64,000 nucleotides of DNA from Paenibacillus sp. PK3_47 (GTDB lineage Bacteria > Bacillota > Bacilli > Paenibacillales > Paenibacillaceae). Made by a program: the position numbers and the translations under genes. The stretch spans positions 6,448,001-6,512,000 of the forward strand of contig NZ_CP026029.1 of assembly GCF_023520895.1 (NCBI RefSeq), written 5' to 3'. Below the pieces are notes generated by a model, which saw only the letters and a list, made by a program, of their open reading frames with translations, was not told the DNA's origin and ran no database searches. This document shows, one piece after another, positions 44,029-53,078 of this stretch; positions within the stretch are counted from its first letter, which is position 1, and each line of letters begins with the position of its first letter.

Positions 44029-44543
44029 CTGAACTCCACCTCATGCTCAGGCTTCAGGACCGCAAACCTTCCCCCTAACACGGCGTTATGATGTCCAACA
44101 ATCTCCTCTGCGTTAAAACGGGCATTAGGAAAAGTACTGTGGGCATCCTGTACCAGGACACTGGAATATCCCATACTGTAAGCGCGTCTGACGGTCGTGT
44201 CCACACAAAATTCGGTTTGCATGCCGCAGATTACGAGGTCGGTAATCCCCAGACGCTGCAGCTCCTCATGCAGATTGGTCCTGTGGAAGCTGTCCCAAGT
44301 CGGTTTCTCCACAATTGTATCTTCCGGGAGCGGCGTAATCAGACTGCTGATCTGCCATGTATCCGTACCTTTGGTGTATTCCTCGTCTTCAGTGTGCTGA
44401 ACGTATACTACCGGTATTCCAGCAGCGCGGGCTTTGTTAAGCAGGGATACAATCCGGCCCATAACTTCATTCCCGTCGTGCAGCTCCACCTCATAAGAGA
44501 ACATCGCTTCCTGAACATCGATAATTAACAGTGCTGTTGTCAT
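44025..44543 (-). CDS. Isochorismatase-like cysteine hydrolase
   Basis: A 172-residue cysteine hydrolase. The catalytic triad is visible as Asp in LLIIDVQ, Lys in VEKPTWDSF, and Cys in CGMQTEFCVDTT. The second ATG (44543), nine bases after GGGAGG, is chosen over the first (44549). It is translationally coupled to VanW. Its substrate (an amide or isochorismate-like compound) is unknown. Confidence 0.85.
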   Translation of the reverse strand: MTTALLIIDVQEAMFSYEVELHDGNEVMGRIVSLLNKARAAGIPVVYVQHTEDEEYTKGTDTWQISSLITPLPEDTIVEKPTWDSFHRTNLHEELQRLGITDLVICGMQTEFCVDTTVRRAYSMGYSSVLVQDAHSTFPNARFNAEEIVGHHNAVLGGRFAVLKPEHEVEFR

Positions 44544-44665
44544 TGTCATATGCCTCCCGGAATGGACTTTTTACCATGAAACCTATGATTATATGTAAGT
44601 TACAGTCTAAAGGCTGATAATATCATAGATAACAGAATTTACAAGTATAAATATGACAGCACAAA

Positions 44666-44707
44666 AAGGGCATCCCGGACACCATTAAATGGCAACAAGA
44701 TACCCTT
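44666..44707 (-). terminator. Terminator of the que operon
   Basis: AAGGGCATC (44666-44674) pairs with GATACCCTT (44699-44707) with one mismatch and an inner CCATT/AATGG stem; a T run follows on the minus strand. Confidence 0.65.
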
Positions 44708-44728
44708 ACAGTTATTTCAGTTATTCAA

Positions 44729-45451
44729 TTATTTCCCGCGCTTGTTGTGCCAGATCAGCGCATGCAGCTGCGGGAGTACCCGTGCCCGGTTCATCTCAGG
44801 ATCAGCAATGGCAAGACCAAACAGCCATTCCAGCCGTCCAAGCAGCCGTGCAGAAATATCGCCTTCCTCGGTAACATTCTCGTTACCCGGCTGCAGGAAC
44901 AATGGCACTGCAGGGTAGCGTTTGTGGACGCTTTTGGCATATGCAAAATCCGCCTCATCAAATACAACCACCTTCAGACTGTGTGCAGACCTGCCGCCCT
45001 GCTGAAGCTTGTCCATGATGCTGTCCAGCATTTCAAAATCCGTATTCATCCCGGAGCTTGGCGGCTTGGGGCTGATTGTCAGCACATCCACGTCACAGAA
45101 CCAGTCCTGCCATCTGCTGCCTTGTGTCTCTATCGCTGCCTGGATTCCCCGCTCATGCAGTCCTTGTATGAAAGTGCCCATGGCTTCGCCGATCAGCGCC
45201 GGATTCCCCCCGGAGATGGTAACACAATCAAAGTTATTGCCGGCCAGCCGCTCCAGTTCGTTCAGAATTTCTTCCGGCTCCATCATCTGCACCTTATCTT
45301 TGGCCGATCCGTCCCACGTAAAAGAGGAATCGCACCAGCCGCAGCGGTAATCACAGCCATAAGTGCGGACGAACATCGTCTTCACACCGATAACTGCGCC
45401 CTCCCCTTGAATCGTTGGCCCGAAGATTTCAATTACAGGTATCTTACTCAC
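44729..45451 (-). CDS. queE: 7-carboxy-7-deazaguanine synthase QueE
   Basis: A radical-SAM enzyme of 240 residues that makes CDG from carboxytetrahydropterin in queuosine biosynthesis. IFGPTIQGEGAVIG and a GCDYRCGWCDSSF cluster (cysteines for the [4Fe-4S]) identify it. GTG 45451 follows GGAGG by 8 bases and overlaps the queD stop by 8 bases. Last gene of the operon queF-queC-queD-queE. Confidence 0.93.
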   Translation of the reverse strand: MSKIPVIEIFGPTIQGEGAVIGVKTMFVRTYGCDYRCGWCDSSFTWDGSAKDKVQMMEPEEILNELERLAGNNFDCVTISGGNPALIGEAMGTFIQGLHERGIQAAIETQGSRWQDWFCDVDVLTISPKPPSSGMNTDFEMLDSIMDKLQQGGRSAHSLKVVVFDEADFAYAKSVHKRYPAVPLFLQPGNENVTEEGDISARLLGRLEWLFGLAIADPEMNRARVLPQLHALIWHNKRGK

Positions 45452-45926
45452 AGTCACAGCCTCCATACAGCCGGTAAGACGGTCCCTCTTCAGGAATATC
45501 TGCGGCAAGCACTTCAGCCCAGGAGGTAGGCGTCTCCCACAGCTTCACTGAGTAAAGCGGCAGAGAAGCCTGCTTCAATTTATAGGCGATGTATGCCGAC
45601 ATGTTCTCTACAGTGGTCCGGAAGGAGAGCAGTGCCACCTTGGAGCCTGTACGGTTCAGGGTCTCAAGCACAGGCTCGTTGCCCATTGCCAGAAAAGCAT
45701 GATCCAGCCGGTCCACCAGGCTCTGCTGCACAACCGTTTTGATGTCACTGAAATCTATGACAAAGCCTTCATCCGAATGACCGGCCTCTGTGGAAGGTAC
45801 ACCTTTCAGCACAACCTCAAGCTTGTACGTATGCCCGTGCAGGTTGCTGCATTTTCCCTTATGGCCCACCAGCTGATGCGCGGAATCAAAGGTGAAAATT
45901 TTGCAGACTGTCACTTCATTCATCAT
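45444..45926 (-). CDS. queD: 6-carboxytetrahydropterin synthase QueD
   Basis: A 160-residue PTPS-family enzyme acting on GTP-derived dihydroneopterin triphosphate. FDSAHQLVGHKGKCSNLHGHTYKLEV holds the zinc histidines and catalytic Cys. VDRLDHAFL follows. It overlaps the queC stop by 4 bases. Confidence 0.94.
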   Translation of the reverse strand: MMNEVTVCKIFTFDSAHQLVGHKGKCSNLHGHTYKLEVVLKGVPSTEAGHSDEGFVIDFSDIKTVVQQSLVDRLDHAFLAMGNEPVLETLNRTGSKVALLSFRTTVENMSAYIAYKLKQASLPLYSVKLWETPTSWAEVLAADIPEEGPSYRLYGGCDCE

Positions 45927-46588
45927 GATAGACCCACCTGCTTGCTCTCAGCCTCATACTGCGACAGTCCACGGCTGCGCAGCTCGCAGGCAGGACAGGT
46001 TCCGCATCCGCTGCCGATAATTCCGTTATAGCAGGTTAAGGTGTGCTCACGGATATAATCGAAATGGCCCAGCTCGTCAGCCAGCTTCCAGGTTTCTTTT
46101 TTGTCCAGCCACATCAGCGGAGTGTGGATGACGAATTCATAGTCCATTGACAGGTTCAATGTAACATTCAGTGATTTTACGAATACATCCCGGCAGTCCG
46201 GATATCCGCTGAAGTCGGTCTGGCATACGCCTGTGATGATATTGGCAAATCCAAGCTGTTTGGCCAGAATGGCGGCAAAAGACAGGAAGAGCAGGTTCCG
46301 TCCATCCACAAAAGTGCTCGGCAGCTCCCCTTCCTCACCAGCCTCAATCTCAATGTCATCACGTGTCAGTGCGTTGGGAGCCAGCTGATTTAAGAGACCC
46401 AGGTCAAGGATATGCTGCTTCACATTGAAATGGGCGGCAATCGCCTTGGCAACTTCAATCTCGGCAGCATGGCGCTGATTATAGTTAAAGGTAACGACCT
46501 GAACTTCTTCGTACTGCTGCAGGGCCCACACCAGGCATGTAGTGCTGTCTTGTCCGCCGCTGAATACGACGAGTGCTTTTTGGTTCAT
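45923..46588 (-). CDS. queC: 7-cyano-7-deazaguanine synthase QueC
   Basis: A 221-residue ATP-dependent enzyme that converts CDG to preQ0. The PP-loop SGGQDSTT is near residue 10. The C-terminal zinc site is CYNGIIGSGCGTCPAC. ATG 46588, after GGAG with 10-base spacing, is preferred to an ATG seven codons upstream. It starts 26 bases after the queF stop. Confidence 0.94.
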   Translation of the reverse strand: MNQKALVVFSGGQDSTTCLVWALQQYEEVQVVTFNYNQRHAAEIEVAKAIAAHFNVKQHILDLGLLNQLAPNALTRDDIEIEAGEEGELPSTFVDGRNLLFLSFAAILAKQLGFANIITGVCQTDFSGYPDCRDVFVKSLNVTLNLSMDYEFVIHTPLMWLDKKETWKLADELGHFDYIREHTLTCYNGIIGSGCGTCPACELRSRGLSQYEAESKQVGLS

Positions 46589-46614
46589 CTCTTGTTTTCT
46601 CCTCTCCATACTGC

Positions 46615-47115
46615 TTAGCGGTTGTCGACTTTTTCGGGATACAGGTCATGGTTCATCAGGCGGTGTTCGGCCATGGCCTCATATTTGGTTCCCGGACGTC
46701 CCCAGTTGCAGTATGGATCAATGGAAATGCCGCCGCGCGGAGTGAATTTGCCCCACACTTCGATATACCGCGGCTCCATTAGAGCGATCAGGTCATTCAT
46801 AATAATATTGACACAGTCTTCATGGAAATCCCCGTGATTGCGGAAGCTGAACAGATAGAGCTTCAGGGACTTGGATTCGACCATTTTGATATCAGGAATG
46901 TAGGAAATATACATCACGCCGAAATCCGGCTGGCCGGTCACAGGGCACAGGCTTGTAAACTCCGGACAATTGAATTTCACAAAATAATCGCGTCCCGGAT
47001 GCTTGTTGTCAAACGATTCAAGAATCTCCGGAGCGTATCCGAATTTGTACTCTGTTCCCTGGTTACCCAGCAGGGTGACCTCCTGCATTTCCTCTTTTAA
47101 TCTTCCTTCTGACAT
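46615..47115 (-). CDS. queF: NADPH-dependent preQ0 reductase QueF
   Basis: A 166-residue reductase that converts preQ0 to preQ1. The catalytic Cys lies in EFTSLCPVTGQPDFG, and the substrate-binding E-SKSLKLYLFSFRNHGDFHED segment follows. ATG 47115 is 9 bases after AGAGGGG; an upstream frame to 47187 has no homology. First gene after the preQ1 riboswitch. Confidence 0.94.
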   Translation of the reverse strand: MSEGRLKEEMQEVTLLGNQGTEYKFGYAPEILESFDNKHPGRDYFVKFNCPEFTSLCPVTGQPDFGVMYISYIPDIKMVESKSLKLYLFSFRNHGDFHEDCVNIIMNDLIALMEPRYIEVWGKFTPRGGISIDPYCNWGRPGTKYEAMAEHRLMNHDLYPEKVDNR

Positions 47116-47204
47116 GACAAAAAACCCCTCTCTTTTCCCTCGGCATCTGTGCCGGAAGTGGAAAGAAGAACGAGATTCCGAAAACATGGCTCTACTAAGA
47201 AGAA

Positions 47205-47227
47205 ACGACCCGGTTAACGGGCGTCGT
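47205..47227 (-). terminator. Leader terminator of the que operon (attenuator)
   Basis: ACGAC-G-CCCG (47227-47218) folds onto CGGGTCGT (about 47212-47205), followed by TTTCTTCTT on the minus strand. It lies about 95 bases after the aptamer and 90 before queF, so it is the likely switch point for transcription control. Confidence 0.6.
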
Positions 47228-47321
47228 CTATTTTGCGCACAGCATAGCAGAAAATAAGTACAGGCACAGGCCTATACCCCTTTAAGTCTCAGAATGAACA
47301 AGACTATTGTTATGCAAAAGC

Positions 47322-47361
47322 GGCTTAGTTTTTTATAGAGGGAGTTTGCGAACCTCTCCTG
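47322..47361 (-). ncRNA. preQ1-I riboswitch
   Basis: On the minus strand AGAGGTTCGCAAACTC, then CCTCT, then ATAAAAAACTAAG reproduces the preQ1 class I aptamer: P1 stem AGAGG/CCTCT, C-rich loop, and the A-rich tail ATAAAAAACTAA. It lies upstream of queF, whose product makes preQ1, so preQ1 binding represses the operon by feedback. The rest of 47116-47540 holds the leader and promoter only. Confidence 0.9.
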
Positions 47362-47540
47362 CGCATATACGCAGACTTCTTCTTTATATTGTTGCTTGCG
47401 TTTTGAACTATACCATGATTCACAGATGCCTGACAAGCCTCCGCCCCTTCCACTTTGTTCATGGCCGGAGGACGGATTCATTTTTAAGGAAAAGGGTAAC
47501 TTAACAATAATAATCTATAACACAAGGATGGGATCAGCTT

Positions 47541-47876
47541 ATGGAACTAGCTGTAGAAAAGCTTAGGGAGTGGCTCAGCGAGCAGGCAGGAACAACCATT
47601 GTCATTAAAAAGCAGGAGCTAGAGGATCTCGATACGGTTCACTTCACTGTGGAAAGTGTTGATTACCGTTCCGCAGAGGATACCATCGATGATTATCTGG
47701 ACGACGCGCTGATTCTTAGAGGTTCAGGCAGCACAGTCAATGGGGATGGAGAGCCTGTCCCGCTTCCGCAGCCAAGCTATGAAATTGCTGTACAAGGCCT
47801 CAAAATTAACAGTGCGGCAGAAGACCGTGCGGAAATCCAGACGGACAGAGGCAAGTACGAGATTTCGTTAACGTAA
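47541..47876 (+). CDS. Hypothetical protein, 111 aa
   Basis: A soluble, acidic protein, MELAVEKLREWLSEQAG..., with an AAGGATGGG site upstream. It has no metal, nucleotide or membrane motif. It sits between the que operon (divergent) and murB (convergent, sharing the terminator at 47920-47944). No family is recognised. Confidence 0.65.
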   Translation: MELAVEKLREWLSEQAGTTIVIKKQELEDLDTVHFTVESVDYRSAEDTIDDYLDDALILRGSGSTVNGDGEPVPLPQPSYEIAVQGLKINSAAEDRAEIQTDRGKYEISLT

Positions 47877-47919
47877 TTTATATTATGTAAACAATTTGCC
47901 ATTGTGAAACAAAAGAACG

Positions 47920-47948
47920 GGCCGCGGTAACTTCTTCCGCGGCCTTTT
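47920..47948. terminator. Bidirectional terminator
   Basis: GGCCGCGG (47920-47927) pairs with CCGCGGCC (47937-47944), followed by TTTT; shared by the 111-aa gene and murB. Confidence 0.75.
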
Positions 47949-47951
47949 AAT

Positions 47952-48863
47952 TTATTCTTCTCCGATGATTTCCACTTCAGTTTCCAGTTCTACGCCGAAT
48001 TTATCCTTCACTGTCGCCCGGACATGGTGGATCAGTCCGATATAATCACTTGCTGTAGCATGATCCGCATTGACAATAAAGCCGGCATGCTTGCGGGAGA
48101 CTTCTGCTCCGCCGATTCTGGTTCCCTGCAGTCCGCTCTCCTGAATCAGCTGTCCGGCATAATGCCCCGGCGGACGCTTGAATACACTGCCGCAGGAAGG
48201 ATACTCCAGCGGCTGCTTGGATTCCCGCATAAATGTCAGTTCATCCATCGAAGCTTTGATAGCCGCCGGATCGCCTGGCTGCAGCGCAAACCGGGCTTCG
48301 AGCACGAGAAAGTCCCCGCTGGCAAAGATACTTTTTCTGTATCCCCACTGGCATTCCTCACCGGACATCGTTACCAGCTGCCCCTCTTTGTTGATGGCAA
48401 GCGCACTATGCAGCACATCCTTGACTTCGCCCCCGTAAGCTCCAGCATTCATGTAAAGGGCACCTCCGACAGTCCCGGGAATGCCGCAGGCAAATTCCAG
48501 TCCGGTCAGCTTTTGCTCCAGGGCATACCGGGAGACATCAATAATTTTGGCGCCGCACTGGGCATACAGCAGATTATCCCTCATCCCCATATCATTAATC
48601 TCTGACGTTTGCAGGACAATTCCGCGGATACCACCGTCCCGGATAATCACGTTTGAGCCGTTGCCAAGTACAGTCAGGGGAATGCCGTTTTCCCTGGCGT
48701 ATGTAACAATCGTCTGAATTTCATCGTAAGCAGCTGGTGCGGCAAGGATATCCGCCTGGCCGCCCATTTGTGTAAATACATAGCTTTTCAGCTCTTCATG
48801 GCTTTTTACTGCACCAGCTGGAAGCAGCTGCTGCAGTTCCTCTTTAATTTTGCTGATATTCAT
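47952..48863 (-). CDS. murB: UDP-N-acetylenolpyruvoylglucosamine reductase MurB
   Basis: A 303-residue FAD enzyme of peptidoglycan precursor synthesis. FAD-binding VLGNGSNVIIRDGGIRG, the GAYGGEV segment and SCGSVFKRPPGHYAGQLIQESGL (with the catalytic Ser) are visible, as in the type IIb group of Gram-positives. ATG 48863 follows AAAGGAG by 8 bases. It is apparently a single-gene unit here. Confidence 0.95.
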   Translation of the reverse strand: MNISKIKEELQQLLPAGAVKSHEELKSYVFTQMGGQADILAAPAAYDEIQTIVTYARENGIPLTVLGNGSNVIIRDGGIRGIVLQTSEINDMGMRDNLLYAQCGAKIIDVSRYALEQKLTGLEFACGIPGTVGGALYMNAGAYGGEVKDVLHSALAINKEGQLVTMSGEECQWGYRKSIFASGDFLVLEARFALQPGDPAAIKASMDELTFMRESKQPLEYPSCGSVFKRPPGHYAGQLIQESGLQGTRIGGAEVSRKHAGFIVNADHATASDYIGLIHHVRATVKDKFGVELETEVEIIGEE

Positions 48864-48991
48864 TTGATTTTGCTCCTTTAACACTATAGAAATAATGTCC
48901 TTGAGTTATAAATTATACATGTACAGGATATTGTTAAAATTAATATGGCTTACATGCGCCGTCTTATCAGGCAACCACAACTTTAACAACG

Positions 48992-49024
48992 AACAGGCTC
49001 CCTTGTCAATGACGGGAGCCTGTT
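48992..49024. terminator. Terminator-like hairpin
   Basis: AACAGGCTCCC (48992-49002) pairs with GGGAGCCTGTT (49014-49024) with a GTC/GAC extension. It lies between the siderophore operon end and the murB start. Confidence 0.6.
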
Positions 49025-49071
49025 GCAGGTATGCCTTTAATATAGTATGATACCATTCTTCCATTTATAAC

Positions 49072-49881
49072 CTACCCCTGCGCCGCAGCAGCCTGCTTGC
49101 GGAACTCTGTTCTTCTTGTCGCCCGCTCTTCCTCTTTAATCCGCGGACAAGTGTAACAGTAACTCCCGCCTTCTGTACGGTAATACATGCAGCAGCGGTT
49201 GCGCATAAGTACGGTTTTGTCAGAATCCGCAAGGGATTCAATTCTGCGAAGCTTTACGTGAAAAGGATTCTTCGGAAGCAGAAACACCTCTGCAGGCATT
49301 TCATCCTTCAAATAATTATAATCTTCCTGCACAGTGGCCAGAAGCTCCTCATGATCAGCGGCTGCAGCCAGTGACTCCATAAAATAATTAAATTTGGTCG
49401 GCATCTGTCCCCAGATTTCTCCCAGAATCAGTCCGCTGACCGTCGACATCATCCGGAACAGAGGTCCGGCCGTTTCCGCATAGAACCGGTTAATGACTTC
49501 GTTGCGCCAGCTCATCCGGCCTTGCGGATCAGCAGGAGCCTCGTTCATATCCCATGATTCTAAAGAGAAAGCTACACGGCAATACTGTCCTGATGGAATG
49601 AGGTGAACACTCAGATTGGACAGGCTAATCTCCGGCACCGCGGAATACAGGGAAACCGAATATTGCAGTGCCATAGCCACACTGGAGAACCAGCCGCCAA
49701 AATACGCAGCCACCGCTTTATCGTCCAAAGCCTTCATCATCGGCCGGTAGGAAGCGATAAACGCCCTCATTCCCTCTTCATCTGTCAGATCGTTCATTTT
49801 GAACGTATGCACCGTTTCCTCCGGCGGGGATGGATGAAGATCAAACTTGCTGCCAAACTCTTTTATCTGCGATTCATTCAT
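49072..49881 (-). CDS. FhuF-like siderophore-iron reductase
   Basis: A 269-residue protein. The C-terminal C-C-x10-C-x2-C cluster (RNRCCMYYRTEGG...YCYTCP) is the [2Fe-2S] site of the FhuF family, which reduces Fe(III)-siderophores in the cytosol. The N-terminal part is typical of this family. AGGAGG precedes the ATG. It is the last gene of the siderophore uptake operon. Confidence 0.8.
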   Translation of the reverse strand: MNESQIKEFGSKFDLHPSPPEETVHTFKMNDLTDEEGMRAFIASYRPMMKALDDKAVAAYFGGWFSSVAMALQYSVSLYSAVPEISLSNLSVHLIPSGQYCRVAFSLESWDMNEAPADPQGRMSWRNEVINRFYAETAGPLFRMMSTVSGLILGEIWGQMPTKFNYFMESLAAAADHEELLATVQEDYNYLKDEMPAEVFLLPKNPFHVKLRRIESLADSDKTVLMRNRCCMYYRTEGGSYCYTCPRIKEEERATRRTEFRKQAAAAQG

Positions 49882-49924
49882 ACCGTTTCCTCCTAAGATG
49901 GTTCACCTATTCCTTCAATAATAT

Positions 49925-50731
49925 CTACAGGCCAGCAGCTTTGTAGGCTGCAAGCTCATAAGGAAGGCAGAGCGGCACGCCTGTACGCGGATCCGGGACA
50001 ATATCCGCTTCTATACCGAATACTTTACGGAGTACATCCGGAGTCATAACCTCTTGCGGAGCACCTTCGCTGATTACGGTACCGGATTTGATGGCCACCA
50101 TATGCTGCGCATAACGGGAAGCATGATTCAAATCATGTACGACCATGATTATGGTCCGGCCTTCTTCTTCGTTCAGCTTCTGCAGTAGCTGCAGAACTTC
50201 CAGCTGGTGTGCCATATCCAGGAAGGTAGTAGGCTCGTCCAGGAACAGGATGTCTGTCTGCTGCGCCAGAGCCATGGCAATCCAGGCGCGCTGGCGCTGG
50301 CCGCCGGACAGGCGGTCAATCGGCCGGTCGTGAAACTCCTGCATGCCGGTTACATGAATAGCATTCGCGATAATGCTGCGGTCTTCAGGAGTCATGGTGC
50401 CAAAGCCCTTCTGATGCGGATAACGGCCGTAGCCAACCAGTTCCGATACAGTCAGACCGTCCGGCGCGGTAGGATTTTGCGGCAAAATAGCTAGCTGGCG
50501 CGCGACCTCCTTGGTCGACAGATTGTGAATCGACTTGCCGTCCAGCATGACACTGCCGCTCTTCGGCTTCATAATCCGGGCCATTGTCTTGAGGATGGTG
50601 GACTTGCCGGAACCGTTGGCGCCAACCAGCGCTGTGATCTTCCCTGTCGGAACAGTCAGGTTCAGACCCTTAACAATTGTAGCCTCCGCATACCCGATAC
50701 TTAGCTGTTCCGTATTCAATCTTTCCGACAT
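49925..50731 (-). CDS. Siderophore ABC transporter ATP-binding protein
   Basis: A 268-residue FecE/FhuC-type ATPase. Walker A GANGSGKST is near residue 37, signature LSGGQRQRA near 140, Walker B ILFLDEPTTFLDM near 160, and the switch histidine in VVHDLNHASRYA near 195. It lies 60 bases after the second permease. Confidence 0.93.
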   Translation of the reverse strand: MSERLNTEQLSIGYAEATIVKGLNLTVPTGKITALVGANGSGKSTILKTMARIMKPKSGSVMLDGKSIHNLSTKEVARQLAILPQNPTAPDGLTVSELVGYGRYPHQKGFGTMTPEDRSIIANAIHVTGMQEFHDRPIDRLSGGQRQRAWIAMALAQQTDILFLDEPTTFLDMAHQLEVLQLLQKLNEEEGRTIIMVVHDLNHASRYAQHMVAIKSGTVISEGAPQEVMTPDVLRKVFGIEADIVPDPRTGVPLCLPYELAAYKAAGL

Positions 50732-50791
50732 GATCTTCCACTCCTTGAAATTTGTTTGTTGTATGAAAGAGAATAAGCTCCTAAGATGCTG

Positions 50792-51826
50792 TCAGGCCTT
50801 CGATCTGGCCAATAAATATAAGAAATAAGGTGCACCGATCAGGGCTACGACAATACCGGTGGGGATTTCCGAAGGCTGAAGAATCCAGCGTCCGATTGTA
50901 TCCGCAGTAAGCAGCAGCAATGCGCCTACCAGAGCGGAGGCCGGCAGCAGGATTTGATGCTTCGGCCCTACCAGCCTGCGGGCCAAATGCGGTGCGATCA
51001 GACCGACAAAACCAATGCCGCCGCTTACGGCTACGCAGGCGCCGGATAATGCAACTGCTGCAGCAAGCAGCATAAGACGCTGCTTCTCTACCGGTACCCC
51101 AAGCCCGGCTGAGGTCTGGTCACCCAGATTAAGCACATTCAGCACCCGGGATTTATAGAAGGCAAACGGGATCAGGATAGCTACCCATGGTAGCAGTGCA
51201 AGCACAAAGCGCCAGTCTCCGCCCCATATTTTACCGGCCAGCCAGATCGCCACAAACTGGAAGTTCTGCGGATCAAGCCGCAGCGAAAGAATCATTTGAA
51301 AGGCATATATCCCTGCCCCTACTGCGATACCGATCAGAATCAGCCTCGTAGGGGACAAACCGTCTTCGCGGCGGTAAGCGAGAACATAGATAAGGGCCGC
51401 AGTAAGTGTAGCCCCGAGCAGTGCAAGCAGCGGCAGTCCGAGAATCGTGCCTGCTGATGATGCCGGAACAAACGAAATGAAAATGATGACTGCAAACCCT
51501 GCGCCGGCATTAATCCCCAGTGTGGAAGGCTCGGCAAGCGCGTTACGTGACAAGCTTTGCAGGATACATCCCGAGACCGCAAATCCTGCACCGATGAGCA
51601 GAGAAATTACGATACGCGGCAGACGGAAATCGAAGAGAATCAGCTTCTGCTGCTGGGTCCCTTCGCCCAGCAGAGTATGTAAGACCTCACTTGGCGAGAG
51701 CCGCACAATTCCTGTATTCATACTGACGATGAACATGGCGACGATGAAAACGGCAAGCAATGATATTATAATGACTTCACGGGTACGCCGCTGCTTATCA
51801 GCGGGAAAGGCAAGAGATTTGCTCAT
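50792..51826 (-). CDS. FecCD-family siderophore permease (second)
   Basis: A 344-residue permease with about ten membrane segments. RLPRIVISLLIGAGFAVSGCILQSLSRNALAEPSTLGINAGAGFAV and GGIGFVGLIAPHLARRLVG are the FecCD signatures. It overlaps the other permease by 4 bases; the two form a heterodimer. Confidence 0.92.
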   Translation of the reverse strand: MSKSLAFPADKQRRTREVIIISLLAVFIVAMFIVSMNTGIVRLSPSEVLHTLLGEGTQQQKLILFDFRLPRIVISLLIGAGFAVSGCILQSLSRNALAEPSTLGINAGAGFAVIIFISFVPASSAGTILGLPLLALLGATLTAALIYVLAYRREDGLSPTRLILIGIAVGAGIYAFQMILSLRLDPQNFQFVAIWLAGKIWGGDWRFVLALLPWVAILIPFAFYKSRVLNVLNLGDQTSAGLGVPVEKQRLMLLAAAVALSGACVAVSGGIGFVGLIAPHLARRLVGPKHQILLPASALVGALLLLTADTIGRWILQPSEIPTGIVVALIGAPYFLYLLARSKA

Positions 51827-52884
51827 GACAGCTCCCCCTTGCGTTTGCTCGCCAGATAGATGAAGAACGGAACCCCGATTACAGCAATTAATGCGCCAAT
51901 AGGCGTCTCATACGGGGCGTTAATCATCCTTGCAGCAATATCTGCAAAAATAATCATTAAGCTTCCGAGAACTGCCGAGCAAGGGATAATCCAGCGGTAA
52001 TCGACACCCACGAGATAACGTGTAATATGCGGAATGATCAGACCTACAAAGGCAATCGGTCCGACTGTGGACACAGCGGCTCCGGCCAGAATGACCACTA
52101 TGAGCAGACCGGCAGTCTGTACAAACCGGGTCCGCTGGCCCAGGCCGGCTGCCACATCCCGTCCGAGACTAAGCAGTGTGATTGATCGCGAAAGCATCAA
52201 AGATGCTATCAAGGCTGCCAAGATCCACGGCGTCATGATTTTCAGCTGTGTCCAATTCGCCCCGCCGATTCCTCCCGCAATCCAGAAGGTGATCTCCTGT
52301 GACAGGTGGAAAAGGATGGCCACTCCCTGGCTTACTGCCAGCAGAAGAGCGCTGACCGCCGCTCCGGCAAGCGTCAGACGCAGCGGTGTCAGGCCGCTGC
52401 GGGACAGAGAGCCGATGCCGAAGACCAGGAGCGCCGCAACTGCAGCACCGACAAAGCAATACAGCATGATGGACAGGAAGGATGCCGTGGGTGCAAAAGC
52501 AAACGCTATGGCCAGTCCCGCGCTCGCGCCGGCATTCAGGCCCAGTAGGCCGGAATCAGCCAGCGGATTACGGGTCATGCCCTGCATAATCGCTCCCGCA
52601 ACAGCAAAGCATGCGCCTACAAGGGCTCCTGCCAGCGCCCGGGGAATCCGCAATTCCCTGATAATCTGATGCTGCTGGATGTCCGGGTTGAAGCGGAATA
52701 CCGCTTCCCATACCGTTCCCAGTCGAACATCCGCTGCGCCCACTGATACGGACAAGGCAATTCCGAAGACGATGGCAGCAAGGCCTGCAACCAGAATAAT
52801 TACTGCAGCGGCAGGTCTGGATTTCAGCGTTTTCGCCCCTGCCGGATCTGTATTGTTAGATGTAGAATGTGTGGATACGACCAT
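51823..52884 (-). CDS. FecCD-family siderophore permease (first)
   Basis: A 353-residue permease with about ten membrane segments. RELRIPRALAGALVGACFAVAGAIMQGMTRNPLADSGLLG and GPIAFVGLIIPHITRYLVG are the family signatures. First gene after the promoter and Fur boxes at 52923-52969, followed by permease 2, ATPase and FhuF-like genes. AGGGGAAG precedes the ATG. Confidence 0.92.
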   Translation of the reverse strand: MVVSTHSTSNNTDPAGAKTLKSRPAAAVIILVAGLAAIVFGIALSVSVGAADVRLGTVWEAVFRFNPDIQQHQIIRELRIPRALAGALVGACFAVAGAIMQGMTRNPLADSGLLGLNAGASAGLAIAFAFAPTASFLSIMLYCFVGAAVAALLVFGIGSLSRSGLTPLRLTLAGAAVSALLLAVSQGVAILFHLSQEITFWIAGGIGGANWTQLKIMTPWILAALIASLMLSRSITLLSLGRDVAAGLGQRTRFVQTAGLLIVVILAGAAVSTVGPIAFVGLIIPHITRYLVGVDYRWIIPCSAVLGSLMIIFADIAARMINAPYETPIGALIAVIGVPFFIYLASKRKGELS

Positions 52885-52922
52885 AAGTCTTCCCCTTAGT
52901 AACCAGATATTCAGCTATTTAT

Positions 52923-52969
52923 TGATAACTAATATCACTCAAATGATATTGGATTTCATTCTCATTATC
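52923..52969. promoter_or_regulatory. Fur box cluster before the permease genes
   Basis: TGATAACTAATATCA (52923-52937) matches the 15-bp Fur core TGATAAT-N-ATTATCA at 12 of 14 defined positions. A second set of hexamers, GATAAT-GAGAAT-GAAATC on the minus strand (52969-52952), follows. Iron-dependent repression is the expected role. Confidence 0.65.
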
Positions 52970-53037
52970 GCAAAAATATAAAATATGTACAACTTCTTTC
53001 CCGCTAATATGACTATGATGCGAGTCTAAAAAATAAT

Positions 53038-53071
53038 GCAGGTTCCTGCATCCCGGGATACAAAAACCTGC
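53038..53071 (-). terminator. Terminator of the siderophore-binding protein gene
   Basis: GCAGGTT (53038-53044) pairs with AACCTGC (53065-53071); an inner CCCGGG stem and a T-rich tail on the minus strand support it. Confidence 0.6.
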
Positions 53072-53078
53072 ACATGGT

